Positions 25,163 through 34,775 are shown, counted from the first letter of the stretch. The stretch is 64,000 nt of DNA from an uncultured Lachnospiraceae bacterium (GCA_900546325.1 URCR01000004.1:1-64000), one strand, 5' to 3'. The notes: generated by a model not told the origin, from the sequence alone. Made by a program: numbers and translations.

Positions 25163-25951
25163 TTATTCTCTATGCTTTGTATCTTTTTTCAGATTCTCCA
25201 GTTCCTTGAAAACAAAATCATTGATGACGCGGATATAAGTTCCCTTCATACCGGAAGAGCGGGACTCAATCACACCCGCACTCTCAAACTTGCGAAGTGC
25301 ATTTACAATCACAGAACGGGTAATTCCCACGCGGTCAGCAATCTTGCTTGCCACGAGGATTCCTTCTGTTCCTTCCAGCTCATCAAAAATATGGATAATC
25401 GCTTCCATCTCTGAGAAAGAGAGGGTACTGATCGCCGACTTGACGATCTGCTCTTTTCTGACTTCCTCTGCACTCTCTTCATTGACTGCGCGAAGCATTT
25501 CAAGTCCGACAACAGTCGTTCCGTACTCGCTCAGAATAATATCATCGATTTCGTATAAGGAATCTCTCTTGTAAATAAATAAAGTTCCCAGTCTCTCATC
25601 TGCGATATTGATCGGTGTGATGATCGCCTGATAGTTTCTCACATGCTCCGGTGAAAATCCAAGTGTCTGAAGATTCACATTCTCTTTTGTGGAAAGAATG
25701 CTTAGCAATCTCTCATTTAACATCTCATCGATGTGTCCCCCGACTTCATTTGTAATCAGTTCCTGTATCTCATCGACCCCTTCGCATTTACTGATTCCAA
25801 GCACTTTTCCCTTTTTGCTCACAACAAATACGTTGGAATTGAGGATCTCTGTCAGCACCTCACAAATGTCGTTAAATACGACTTTGCTTGAATTATTGTT
25901 GTGCAGAAGTTTGTTGATTTTTCTTGTCTTGTCTAATAACTGTACGCTCAT
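25163..25951 (-). CDS. codY: GTP- and branched-chain-amino-acid-sensing repressor CodY
   Basis: A 262-residue global regulator of the low-GC Firmicutes. The N-terminal GAF domain (to about 155) binds isoleucine/valine, and the C-terminal winged helix has the near-invariant ASKIADRVGITRSVIVNALR recognition region. When branched-chain amino acids and GTP are high, CodY represses starvation genes. It follows topA-dprA-yifB, the conserved Firmicute neighbourhood, but has its own promoter. GGAGGCGAATAA lies before the ATG. Confidence 0.98.
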   Translation of the reverse strand: MSVQLLDKTRKINKLLHNNNSSKVVFNDICEVLTEILNSNVFVVSKKGKVLGISKCEGVDEIQELITNEVGGHIDEMLNERLLSILSTKENVNLQTLGFSPEHVRNYQAIITPINIADERLGTLFIYKRDSLYEIDDIILSEYGTTVVGLEMLRAVNEESAEEVRKEQIVKSAISTLSFSEMEAIIHIFDELEGTEGILVASKIADRVGITRSVIVNALRKFESAGVIESRSSGMKGTYIRVINDFVFKELENLKKDTKHRE

Positions 25952-26005
25952 TTATTCGCCTCCGTTCACGATGTTCATCGTCTGTCTATTTTACTGCTTT
26001 TACTT

Positions 26006-26035
26006 ATTGTAGCAAATATATCCACAAAACGTCAA
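26006..26035 (-). promoter_or_regulatory. codY promoter
   Basis: TTGACG (complement of 26030-26035), 18 bases, TACAAT (complement of 26006-26011), between topA and codY. Confidence 0.65.
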
Positions 26036-26091
26036 AACTCTTTTCACACGTCTATATTATCACGCATTTTTGAAAAATTCAACGGATTTTT

Positions 26092-28164
26092 CTAATTCTT
26101 TTTATTATTTCTGACATATCCACATTTTTCATCTGCACAGACAAGTTTATTTCCCTTTTCAATCATATATCCGCCGCATTCCGGGCATTTCTCTTTGGAT
26201 GGCTTCTGCCATGACATAAATTCGCATTCCGGATTGTCCTCACAGCCATAATACTTCCGGCCTTTTTTCGTCTTACGCAGCACAACTTCCTTTCCACAGA
26301 GCGGACAAGGAACACCGATTTTTTCCAGATACGGCTTTGTATTCCTGCACTCCGGAAATCCCGGACATGCGAGGAAACGGCCATGCGGACCATACTTGAT
26401 GACCATATTCCTTCCACATTCCTCACAGATGACATCGGTCACTTCATCTTCAATCTTCACACTCTCCAGTTCTTTCTCTGCCACTTTTACTGCCTCGTCA
26501 AGATCCGGATAGAAATTGCGGATAACCGACTTCCACTCGACCTTTCCTTCCTCAACCATGTCGAGCAGCCCTTCCATGTTCGCAGTAAAATTCACATCGA
26601 CAATGCTAGGAAAAGACTGTTTCATCATGTTGTTGACAACCTCCCCGAGTTCTGTCAGATAGAGGTTCTTATTTTCCTTGGAAACATAACGTCTTGCGAT
26701 GATCGTAGAGATTGTCGGCGCATAAGTACTCGGTCGTCCGATTCCCAGGTCTTCCAGTGTCTTTACAAGTGCTGCCTCTGTATAATGTGCCGGCGGCTGT
26801 GTAAAATGCTGTTTCTCCTCCAGTGATTTTTTTGTCAGAACAGAATCCCGGTCCAATCCTTTCACAAGCAGATTGCTCGCCACCTTCTCTTCGTCTGATT
26901 CTACATAGGCGATGCGGAACCCTTCAAAGACAACTTTTGATGTCGATACCGAAAACCGGTATGCCCCTGCACCGATTTTCACAGAAGTTGATTCAAACTT
27001 TGCCGGCTGCATCCGGCTTGCCGCAAACCGCTTCCAAATCAGCTGATACAGACGAAACTGGTCTCTTGTCAGAGATTCCTTAATAGAAGCCGGTGTCCTG
27101 CTAAGCTCCGTCGGACGAATTGCCTCGTGGGCATCCTGAATCTTCTTTTCAGAAGTTTTCTTTTTCTCTCCATCTGCCACAAAGTTTTCTCCATAAACTT
27201 CACGGATATATTCTCTTGCAGCTGCATCTGCCTCGTCAGAAATTCTTGTGGAGTCGGTACGGAGATATGTGATGACACCAATGGTTCCGCTTCCCTTGAT
27301 GTCAACTCCTTCATACAACTGCTGCGCGATCCGCATTGTCTTCTGTGTTGCAAAGTTCAGTACCTTTGATGCCTCCTGCTGGAGTGTACTTGTCGTAAAC
27401 GGAAGCGGTGCTTTTTTCAGGCGCTCACTTACTTTCACCTCATCCACAAAGAATTTTTCATTCTCAATTTCACGGACAATCTGATCCATCTCTTTTTTCG
27501 AGTGAATTGTCATTTTCTTCTTGTCTTTCCCATAGAAGCTTGCTACAAGCGGCTTCTTCTCGCCTTCAACATGGATCGTTGCATCGAGTGTCCAGTATTC
27601 TTCCGGAATAAATGCATCAATCTCCTCCTCACGGTCTGCAATGATCCGCAGTGCCACAGACTGTACTCTCCCTGCACTTAGCCCCCTCTTCACTTTCGCC
27701 CAAAGCAGCGGACTGATCTTATATCCTACCATCCGGTCCAGTGCACGCCTTGCCTGCTGTGCATCAACCAGATTCATATTGATCTCCCGCGCATCTTTGA
27801 TGGACGCCTTCACTGCATTCTTCGTGATCTCATTGAAACTGATCCGGTACACTTTCTTTCCCTCCAGCTTCAGTGCCACATACAAATGCCATGAAATTGC
27901 CTCTCCCTCACGGTCGGGGTCAGTTGCGAGATAAATTTTATCTGCCTTCTTCACTTCTTTTCTAAGATTCGCAAGAATATCTCCCTTTCCGCGGATCGTA
28001 ATGTATTTTGGCTCAAAGTCATTCTCTACATCAATTCCAAGCTGGCTCTTTGGCAGATCTCTCACATGCCCCTGTGATGCCGTCACAACATAATTACTTC
28101 CCAGGAATTTCTTAATTGTCTTAACTTTTGCAGGCGATTCTACAATCACAAGATAACGTGCCAT
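26092..28164 (-). CDS. topA: DNA topoisomerase I
   Basis: A 690-residue type IA topoisomerase that relaxes negative supercoils. The N-terminal Toprim domain starts MARYLVIVESPAKVKTIKKF, and the active-site tyrosine lies in GVITYLRTDSTRIS. The C-terminus carries three four-Cys zinc ribbons (CEECGRN..., CPLCGKE..., CPECGGY...), the last of them ending the protein. Length and order are normal for Firmicutes. It follows dprA by 45 bases. Confidence 0.98.
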   Translation of the reverse strand: MARYLVIVESPAKVKTIKKFLGSNYVVTASQGHVRDLPKSQLGIDVENDFEPKYITIRGKGDILANLRKEVKKADKIYLATDPDREGEAISWHLYVALKLEGKKVYRISFNEITKNAVKASIKDAREINMNLVDAQQARRALDRMVGYKISPLLWAKVKRGLSAGRVQSVALRIIADREEEIDAFIPEEYWTLDATIHVEGEKKPLVASFYGKDKKKMTIHSKKEMDQIVREIENEKFFVDEVKVSERLKKAPLPFTTSTLQQEASKVLNFATQKTMRIAQQLYEGVDIKGSGTIGVITYLRTDSTRISDEADAAAREYIREVYGENFVADGEKKKTSEKKIQDAHEAIRPTELSRTPASIKESLTRDQFRLYQLIWKRFAASRMQPAKFESTSVKIGAGAYRFSVSTSKVVFEGFRIAYVESDEEKVASNLLVKGLDRDSVLTKKSLEEKQHFTQPPAHYTEAALVKTLEDLGIGRPSTYAPTISTIIARRYVSKENKNLYLTELGEVVNNMMKQSFPSIVDVNFTANMEGLLDMVEEGKVEWKSVIRNFYPDLDEAVKVAEKELESVKIEDEVTDVICEECGRNMVIKYGPHGRFLACPGFPECRNTKPYLEKIGVPCPLCGKEVVLRKTKKGRKYYGCEDNPECEFMSWQKPSKEKCPECGGYMIEKGNKLVCADEKCGYVRNNKKN

Positions 28165-28209
28165 AAACTACTCCTTTATTTCTATCCCTTTATTTCTATT
28201 CTTTTCTTT

Positions 28210-29340
28210 CTACCATTTTCCTCTCACATAGTATCCTTTGGAAATTTCTTTGACCTTTCCATCCATTTCCAAAGAAACAAGCTGTTGCATCAGCTCTGGA
28301 ATCGGCAGCTTTGTTTCCGCCAATATCCGGCCGATACTCTTCGGGTTCAAATCGAGACAACTATACACTATATTTTGTTCAGTTTCAAGTATTATTTTCG
28401 TTTCTGTCAAATTCTTCACAAAATTTCCACAAATATTAAGATCATCTAAAAGCTCTTCCGGCGATAAAATAATGCCCGCTCCCTGTTTGATCAGGCGGTT
28501 GCAGCCACGGCTTAGCTGGCTGTCCGCACTGCCCGGAAGTGCATAGACATCTTTCCCCTGTTCCAGTGCCATATCAGCTGTGATCAGTGATCCGCTCTTT
28601 TCTCTCGCCTCAATGACAATCACCACATCTGCCAGTCCGCTGATCAGCCGGTTTCGCGCCGGAAAGTACTGCGCAAGCGGCGGACTCCCCGGCTGCTGCT
28701 CCGACAAAATCCCTCCATATTTTTTCAAATCCTCATAGAGGCCTCTGTTCTCCTTTGGATAACAGACATCCACACCACTTCCAAGCACACCAAAAGTCCC
28801 TCCTTTTCCATGCAGTGCCCCTCTCTGTCCTGCTGCATCAATCCCCCTTGCCATGCCGCTGATCACAGATATTCCCGCCTCACTTAGTATCTCCCCGATC
28901 TTTCGGGCATAAGTTTCTCCGTAGTAGGTACAGTTTCGGGCACCGACGATGGCAGCTGTCCGTTTTCCCTCTTCCGGGAGCTTTCCCATCACATAGAGGG
29001 CATAGGGCGGAGCGGAAATATTTCTTAATCTGTCCGGGTATCTTTCCTGTTCGTACGTGACAAGTGTGATCTCTTTTTCCCGCCATTCTGCCACCATTTT
29101 TTCACTCCATTGTCTCTTTCCTTCCCGTATGATCTGTGCAAGTTTTTCTGCCTTCTCCTCTGTCCGCTTCTCTTTCAATCGCCGTTTCAGCGCTGTTTCT
29201 TCTATATAATACAGCATGCTTTTTTGCGGAAATTCCTTTGCCAGTTCTATCTTTTCCCCATTTCCGATTCCCTTTAATCCGGCAAACCAGAAGCGGAATC
29301 GTTCATCCTGTTCTATTTTATTCTCTTTCTGTTTTTCCAT
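28210..29340 (-). CDS. dprA: DNA-processing protein DprA (Smf)
   Basis: A 376-residue DprA. The Rossmann-like core has the motifs AIVGARNCTYYG, SGMARGIDAAGQRGAL, GSGVDVCYPKEN, and the C-terminal winged DML1-like domain ends at GYYVRGKW. DprA loads RecA on incoming single-stranded DNA during natural transformation, although it is also kept in species not known to be competent. Its start is four bases after the yifB stop, whose end provides GGAGG. Confidence 0.97.
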   Translation of the reverse strand: MEKQKENKIEQDERFRFWFAGLKGIGNGEKIELAKEFPQKSMLYYIEETALKRRLKEKRTEEKAEKLAQIIREGKRQWSEKMVAEWREKEITLVTYEQERYPDRLRNISAPPYALYVMGKLPEEGKRTAAIVGARNCTYYGETYARKIGEILSEAGISVISGMARGIDAAGQRGALHGKGGTFGVLGSGVDVCYPKENRGLYEDLKKYGGILSEQQPGSPPLAQYFPARNRLISGLADVVIVIEAREKSGSLITADMALEQGKDVYALPGSADSQLSRGCNRLIKQGAGIILSPEELLDDLNICGNFVKNLTETKIILETEQNIVYSCLDLNPKSIGRILAETKLPIPELMQQLVSLEMDGKVKEISKGYYVRGKW

Positions 29341-29344
29341 ACCA

Positions 29345-30895
29345 CTACCTCCAGTATTTTCGATCCATCGTCCGGTAAATCAACGCTTCATCCAGATGAC
29401 AAGTTTCAATCTTCTCACTCCCTGCGAGATCCGCGATCGTCCGCGCGACCCGAAGTACTTTATAGTAGGAGCGGGCGGTCAGCTGAAGCGCCTCAAAGCT
29501 TCTTCTCATCTGCATTTCTCCCTCCTGACCAAGTTCACACCCCTTCATCAATTCCTTGACAGGCACTCTCCCATTTGTCTGTTTTTCCTGCCCCTGATAC
29601 CGGTTTTTCTGTATCTCTCTCGCCATACAGACACGTGCGCGGATAGCATCCGACGTTTCCTCCTCACCTGTCTGCACCAGACTTTCATACTCCACCTTCG
29701 GCACATCTACACAGAGATCAATCCGGTCAAGCAGAGGCCCGCTGATCCTGCCCAAATAATTGCGGATTTCCTGCTCACTGCACCGGCACCGGTTGTAATC
29801 CGGAAACTGGCCGCAGGGACAAGGATTCATCGCTGCCACCACAATTACATCTGCCGGAAATACATACGTTCCCCCGCTTCGTACAAGATGGATGTTCTGC
29901 TCTTCCAGAGGCTCCCGCAACGCTTCCAGCACATCCTTCCGAAACTCCGCTGCCTCATCCAAAAACAGGCAGCCGCCGTGGCTTAAGCTTAACTCTCCCG
30001 GAACTGGATGCAGACCTCCTCCCACAAGCGCCGCCTTGGTGACTGTATGATGTACAGCGCGAAATGGCCGCTCTGCAATGAATGGATGTTCCTCATCCAA
30101 AAGTCCAGCCACACTGTATGCTTTTGAAATTTCTATGCGCTCCTCCATGGACAGCGGGGGAAAGATTGTCGGAATCCGCCTTGCCGCCATCGTCTTCCCT
30201 GCCCCCGGCGGCCCGATCATCAAAAGATTGTGTTGACCTGCAACCGCAATCTCGGCTGCCCTCTTTACAAATGTCTGTCCCTTGATCTCGCCAAAGTCAA
30301 CCGACGGCGGACGCACCTGAGCAGATTCTTTCTGTTGTTCTCCCGGTTTCTGGATTCTCCGGATGAACGCTTCTCCCTCACGTTCTATTTTTTTACAAAT
30401 TTCGACCACTTCTGTCAGCTTCGATACCCCGATGACTTCTATTCCGGTGATCATTCTCCCTTCCCTTTCATTTGCCTTCGGAATCATGCAGCGCATACAC
30501 CCATATTTCTTTGCTTCAATCAGTATCGGCAGGATTCCCGGAACCTTTCTCACACCTCCGTCAAGACTCAGTTCTCCGATCACAAGCATATCTGCAAGTG
30601 TTTCCTGCCGGATCACCCCATTGGCCGCAAGCACTGCCGCTGCAATCGGCAGATCAAATGCCGCCCCTCGCTTCCTTACATTTGCCGGAGAGAGATTGAT
30701 CACCACCTTTCTTGGCGGAATCTGTATCCCGCTGTTTTTGACTGCCGTGCGGACACGCTCCGCCGACTCTTTGACTTCAGACGCAAGATGTCCGACCATA
30801 TGAAAAAACGGCAGTCCATTTCCCACATCTGCCTCCACGTGGATAAACTCTGCACGCATTCCCTGCAAAGCTGCTGATAAAACTGTGCTGAACAA
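29345..30895 (-). CDS. YifB/ComM family Mg-chelatase-like AAA+ ATPase
   Basis: A 516-residue protein with the YifB/ComM architecture: an N-terminal ChlI fold (about 1-190), a central AAA+ domain with Walker A GPPGAGKTM and the DEAAEF Walker B region, and a C-terminal Mg_chelatase_C domain. ComM is a hexameric helicase promoting branch migration in natural transformation, consistent with dprA next door. Homologues begin with a segment like FSTVLSAALQGM, so I place the start at a TTG (30895) with an AGGAG about 11 bases upstream; an ATG at 30937 is the alternative start. Confidence 0.9.
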   Translation of the reverse strand: MFSTVLSAALQGMRAEFIHVEADVGNGLPFFHMVGHLASEVKESAERVRTAVKNSGIQIPPRKVVINLSPANVRKRGAAFDLPIAAAVLAANGVIRQETLADMLVIGELSLDGGVRKVPGILPILIEAKKYGCMRCMIPKANEREGRMITGIEVIGVSKLTEVVEICKKIEREGEAFIRRIQKPGEQQKESAQVRPPSVDFGEIKGQTFVKRAAEIAVAGQHNLLMIGPPGAGKTMAARRIPTIFPPLSMEERIEISKAYSVAGLLDEEHPFIAERPFRAVHHTVTKAALVGGGLHPVPGELSLSHGGCLFLDEAAEFRKDVLEALREPLEEQNIHLVRSGGTYVFPADVIVVAAMNPCPCGQFPDYNRCRCSEQEIRNYLGRISGPLLDRIDLCVDVPKVEYESLVQTGEEETSDAIRARVCMAREIQKNRYQGQEKQTNGRVPVKELMKGCELGQEGEMQMRRSFEALQLTARSYYKVLRVARTIADLAGSEKIETCHLDEALIYRTMDRKYWR

Positions 30896-31103
30896 AACCG
30901 ATATCACTCCTTCCCAAATCTGCACTGTGTGGTACATTTCAGAGCTCTTCTGTCTCTGTACGAAAACAAGAACCGCACATGCGATTTTCCTATCCTATTT
31001 TTCGTTTTTGTTTTCCTGATATTCTGTTGATTCAGTATCATTGATTTTCTGGCAGAAACGCCGGAATAACTCTGGAATAGATATTTCCAGAATGATTTTC
31101 TTT

Positions 31104-31112
31104 ACTATAACA
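31104..31112 (-). promoter_or_regulatory. possible extended -10 promoter of yifB operon
   Basis: TGTTATAGT on the minus strand fits an extended -10 (TGN-TATAGT) without a good -35. It is followed by a CTGGAA-N7-TTCCAG hairpin. The leader to yifB is about 200 bases and shows no gene or known riboswitch. Confidence 0.4.
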
Positions 31113-31204
31113 TATCTTTTTTGATTATGCTATACAAGTGTGAGAATATTTTTATGAATCCTTGCGGACTTCTGATTCAACGGCCTGTATTTTCCCACTA
31201 ACGC

Positions 31205-31250
31205 AGATACGCCCCGCACAGAACTGCTTTCTGCCGGGACGTATCCTTTT
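31205..31250 (+). terminator. terminator-like hairpin downstream of the DUF624 gene
   Basis: GATACG...CGTATC closes a long imperfect stem with inner pairing CAGAA/TTCTG; TTTTT follows on the plus strand. The only neighbouring gene ends toward it from the minus strand, so it may act in either direction. Confidence 0.55.
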
Positions 31251-31299
31251 TCCTATCTTCTTTGATCTGCTTTTCTTTTCCAAATTTTTGTAAGATTTC

Positions 31300-31956
31300 T
31301 TACGCTTCTTCCACCTCTGCTTCCGGTTCTTCCACACGTTCATATTTCACAAATACCTTCCGGTAAATATACGATGTGACAAATGCCAGAAACGAAAATC
31401 CTGTCATAAACCAGAATGCAAGTGCTGTGATCATTGCCCGTGCACTGAAAAACGTCACAAACAATACCAAAGCATTCACTCCGAACAGAAGCAATGTGAA
31501 CGGAAAACTTCCGATTCCGATAAACAAAGCATTCTTAAAAATCTGCTTCATCGTCGCGCGAAACCGTGCGATATAAGGGAAAATATACATCGCAATCATC
31601 AGGTAAACGAAAGAAATCGCATAGATCGTTACCCCAAATACTTTCCCGAATCCACCTTCCAGACCCATCGCAAACCTGATATCTACGAAGAGCACTGCTC
31701 CAACTAAAAGCAGCACGAGCCATGCGATCGTACTCTGTTTAAAATTCTCCTTAAATCCTTTCAGAAATCCTTTTGCAATATAGCTTTCTTCGTTCTTTAC
31801 CGCCTTCAGTGTCACAGAATACAGCGCCGTCCAGGAAGCACCGATCGTCACGATCGGGATGCTGCACAAAAGAAATAAAAGATTGAGGATGACCAAATCG
31901 GCTACCCTTCCTAAAAATCTCCAGACAACATTGTCTGTGTCAAATAATCTGCCCAT
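31300..31956 (-). CDS. DUF624 (YesL-like) membrane protein
   Basis: A 218-residue membrane protein with about five segments. It starts MGRLFDTDNVVWRFLGRVAD, the usual opening of the DUF624/YesL family, followed by LNLLFLLCSIPIVTIGASW. YesL-like proteins often neighbour carbohydrate ABC transporters, but no such transporter is here and the function is unknown. A longer frame is open up to 32115; I chose 31956 by family alignment. It ends in an acidic tail. Confidence 0.85.
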   Translation of the reverse strand: MGRLFDTDNVVWRFLGRVADLVILNLLFLLCSIPIVTIGASWTALYSVTLKAVKNEESYIAKGFLKGFKENFKQSTIAWLVLLLVGAVLFVDIRFAMGLEGGFGKVFGVTIYAISFVYLMIAMYIFPYIARFRATMKQIFKNALFIGIGSFPFTLLLFGVNALVLFVTFFSARAMITALAFWFMTGFSFLAFVTSYIYRKVFVKYERVEEPEAEVEEA

Positions 31957-32150
31957 AATATCCCGCCATTCGTATAATTTTTGCGGCATATGCCGCCGCT
32001 TCGTCTTGTCAGACATAATTATATGATAGCACGTTCTCCTTCGATAGTAAACAGACAGTTTGTTGCATTTTTCCTCTGTTTTCATGTGGAAAAGCACAAA
32101 TCTTCTCCCCTCCACATAAGCTGTATTAAATATGCTTAGAGGTGCTTATC

Positions 32151-32777
32151 TTGAAATCATTTCCAACTCCCCTCACTTCCGCTGAGGAACAATATTACAT
32201 GCAAAAATACACAGAGGGCGACCTTGAAGCAAAACACATTCTGATCGAACACAATCTCCGGCTTGTGGCACATATTGTCAAAAAATACCAGCGTCCGGAG
32301 GAAGACAATGAAGATCTGATCTCCATCGGAACCGTAGGGCTGATCAAGGCAGTCATTACCTTTGACCCCGAAAAAGGAAACCGGCTTTCCACCTATGCCG
32401 CCCGCTGCATTGAAAATGAAATTCTGATGATGCTCCGCTCCAAAAAGAAATCTTCCAGAGAGATCTCCCTCTATGAACCGATCGGTACCGACCGCGAAGG
32501 CAATGAGATACAGCTGTTTGACATTATGGAGACAACTGATGAAGACATCCACGAGAAGATTGACCAAAAAGACGATGTCCGCACTCTCTATGAAAAAGTA
32601 GAATCCGAATTGTCCGACCGGGAACGGCTCGTCCTGAAAATGCGCTACGGTCTTTATAACGAGGAGGAATACACCCAGCGCGAAATCGCAAAAAGACTCG
32701 GCATCTCCCGTTCCTACGTGTCACGCATCGAAAAAAGTGCCGTAGAAAAGCTGCGCCGCTTCTTTCCGGAATCCTGA
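32151..32777 (+). CDS. sigK: sporulation sigma factor K, mature form
   Basis: A 208-residue sigma-70 family factor with SigK motifs: IEHNLRLVAHIVKKY (region 2.1), DLISIGTVGLIKAV and ARCIENEILMMLR (2.2-2.4) and QREIAKRLGISRSYVSRIEK (region 4.2). SigK drives late mother-cell genes of sporulation, including coat and cortex functions. The start is a TTG six bases from AGAGGTG; a GTG three codons upstream sits inside that site. An in-frame TAA at 32127-32129 rules out the roughly 20-residue membrane pro-sequence of B. subtilis pro-SigK, and the gene is not split by a skin element. Confidence 0.93.
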   Translation: MKSFPTPLTSAEEQYYMQKYTEGDLEAKHILIEHNLRLVAHIVKKYQRPEEDNEDLISIGTVGLIKAVITFDPEKGNRLSTYAARCIENEILMMLRSKKKSSREISLYEPIGTDREGNEIQLFDIMETTDEDIHEKIDQKDDVRTLYEKVESELSDRERLVLKMRYGLYNEEEYTQREIAKRLGISRSYVSRIEKSAVEKLRRFFPES

Positions 32778-32787
32778 CAGGTACTAA

Positions 32788-32840
32788 GAAACCGAAAGCA
32801 ACGGCTCATTTCCTTGAAAAATTTTGCTGCTTTCGGTTTC
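32788..32840. terminator. hairpin between sigK and the U32 gene
   Basis: GAAACCGAAAGCA pairs with TGCTTTCGGTTTC (13 pairs) over a long loop, between convergent genes. There is no real T run on either side, so it is a weak terminator. Confidence 0.55.
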
Positions 32841-32850
32841 GTCCATAAAT

Positions 32851-34086
32851 TTATTCTTCTTTTGCTTCCTGTCTTCTTAAAATATCGTACTGTTCTAACG
32901 GCATTCCCAGATCCACATACAATACCTGTTTTGGATGCGGTGCACTCTCCTGCTCATTGCCATCCTCATCTAAAATCCGTTTCACTTCCGCACAGATATT
33001 TTCTCCGTTTGGCTTCATCACCTCAATGATTTCTCCGACAGAAAACTTATTTCTCTGTTCGATCCGGTAAGTCCCGTCACGTTCTTCCCCTACGATCCCA
33101 AGATACGTATATTCTTTCACATACGTATTGCTGTCATAGATCTGTGTTGTCTCATCCGGTTTTCCGAAGAAAAATCCTGTCGTAAACTGGCGGTAAGTGC
33201 AGTTTGAGATCTGTTCCAGATACCACGGCATATTTTTCTCGTAGAGTGCCGGATCTTTCTGATAATCATCGATCGCCTTGCGGTATGTTCTTGCAACCGT
33301 CGCCACATAGAGAGCCGTCTTCATACGTCCTTCAATCTTCAGACTGTCAATGCCCGACTCTAAGATTTCCGGAATGTGCTGGATCATACAGAGATCTTTG
33401 GAGTTGAAAATGTAAGTCCCTCTCTCGTTTTCATACACCGGCATATACTCTCCCGGTCTTGTCTCCTCGACTACGGAATATTTCCATCTGCACGGGTGCG
33501 TACATGCCCCGTGGTTTGCGTCTCTTCCGGTGAAATAGTTGCTGAGCAGGCACCTTCCGGAATAGGAAATACACATCGCCCCGTGGACAAATGTCTCGAT
33601 CTCCAGATCATCCGGGATATTGGCGCGGATTTCTCTGATTTCCTCCAGAGACAGTTCTCTTGCCGATACGACACGGGATGCCCCCAGCTTATGCCAGAAA
33701 TTGTAAGTTGCATAGTTTGTATTGTTTGCCTGTGTGCTGATGTGCCGTTCAATCTCCGGGCAGATTTCCTTTGCGATCTCAAACACGCCCGGATCCGCGA
33801 TGATCAGCGCATCCGGTTTGATCTCTTTTAACTCTTTAAAATATTCCCGGACTCCTGCCAGGTCATCGTTGTGCGCAAGAATATTTGCAGTTACATATAC
33901 TTTCACATCGTGCTCATGTGCAAATGCGATTCCCTCTTTCATTTCCTCCATGGAAAAGTTTTTTGCCTTGGCGCGAAGCCCAAATGCCTCTCCTCCGATG
34001 TAAACCGCATCCGCCCCAAACATAACCGCTGTCTTTAATACTTCCAGGCTGCTCGCCGGAATCAATAATTCTGGATGTCTTGCCAT
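32851..34086 (-). CDS. trhP: U32 family tRNA hydroxylation protein (TrhP)
   Basis: A 411-residue U32 family protein, long called a collagenase-like peptidase. Motifs are ELLIPASSLEVLKTAV, GADAVYIGG, FVHGAMCISYSGRCLLSNY and the Cys pair CTHPCRW. B. subtilis YrrN/YrrO and E. coli TrhP make 5-hydroxyuridine at position 34 of tRNAs from prephenate. It lies 44 bases downstream of the methyltransferase TrmR (YrrM), which methylates that product, so the pathway context supports the tRNA role rather than a peptidase. Confidence 0.9.
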   Translation of the reverse strand: MARHPELLIPASSLEVLKTAVMFGADAVYIGGEAFGLRAKAKNFSMEEMKEGIAFAHEHDVKVYVTANILAHNDDLAGVREYFKELKEIKPDALIIADPGVFEIAKEICPEIERHISTQANNTNYATYNFWHKLGASRVVSARELSLEEIREIRANIPDDLEIETFVHGAMCISYSGRCLLSNYFTGRDANHGACTHPCRWKYSVVEETRPGEYMPVYENERGTYIFNSKDLCMIQHIPEILESGIDSLKIEGRMKTALYVATVARTYRKAIDDYQKDPALYEKNMPWYLEQISNCTYRQFTTGFFFGKPDETTQIYDSNTYVKEYTYLGIVGEERDGTYRIEQRNKFSVGEIIEVMKPNGENICAEVKRILDEDGNEQESAPHPKQVLYVDLGMPLEQYDILRRQEAKEE

Positions 34087-34130
34087 ATATTTTTCCTTTC
34101 TGTAAAACCTGTTTCTTTTCTATTTGTCTC

Positions 34131-34775
34131 TTATCCAACCCTCACGCTGACCGTTGCCCCGTCCCCGATCGGAACTATGGAAGTCAGCAGTCTGTCATCA
34201 TGCTTTAACGCATACAGATATTCCCTCATCCGGCTGTGGATCGTCCGGTTCCTGCGCTCCACCGCGAAGCGGGATTCAATGATATCCCCTTCCTGAAGCA
34301 CGTTGTCCGACACGAGAACACCTCCCGGGTTCAGCAGACGCATCACTTCCGGCAGATAATAAATATACTGCCCTTTCGCCGCATCCATAAAAATAAAATC
34401 ATACGGCTCTTTTAAGGACTGCATCACTTCCATCGCATCCCCTTCCAGAAGCGTGATCTGCTTTTCTTTTCCTGCCCGTCTGAAATTTTCACGGGCGATC
34501 GGAATCCGTTTCTCATATTTTTCAATTGTTGTGATCTCACATTCCTCTGCCACATATTCGCTCATCAGGATTGCAGAAAATCCGACAGCCGTCCCAACCT
34601 CGAGAATCCGTTTCGGTTTCTGCATCGCAAGCAGTACTTTCAGAAAGCTCTGCATCTCCTTCCGGATGATCGGTACATAAGTATCCAGCGCTTCCTGCTC
34701 AATCTGCTCTAAAATCGCGATATTTTCTGTGTCGAGAGAATGAATGAACGTCACCATTCTTTCATCTACAATCAT
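34131..34775 (-). CDS. trmR: tRNA 5-hydroxyuridine methyltransferase (YrrM/TrmR)
   Basis: A 214-residue class I SAM-dependent O-methyltransferase. The SAM site is ILEVGTAVGFSAILM, with the acidic loop TTIEKYEKR, and the catalytic/metal motif FIFMDAAKGQY followed by SDNVL. In B. subtilis YrrM turns 5-hydroxyuridine-34 into 5-methoxyuridine. With trhP next to it, the two steps of this wobble-base modification are adjacent. A terminator of rnj lies just upstream, so trmR-trhP is its own transcript. Confidence 0.88.
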   Translation of the reverse strand: MIVDERMVTFIHSLDTENIAILEQIEQEALDTYVPIIRKEMQSFLKVLLAMQKPKRILEVGTAVGFSAILMSEYVAEECEITTIEKYEKRIPIARENFRRAGKEKQITLLEGDAMEVMQSLKEPYDFIFMDAAKGQYIYYLPEVMRLLNPGGVLVSDNVLQEGDIIESRFAVERRNRTIHSRMREYLYALKHDDRLLTSIVPIGDGATVSVRVG

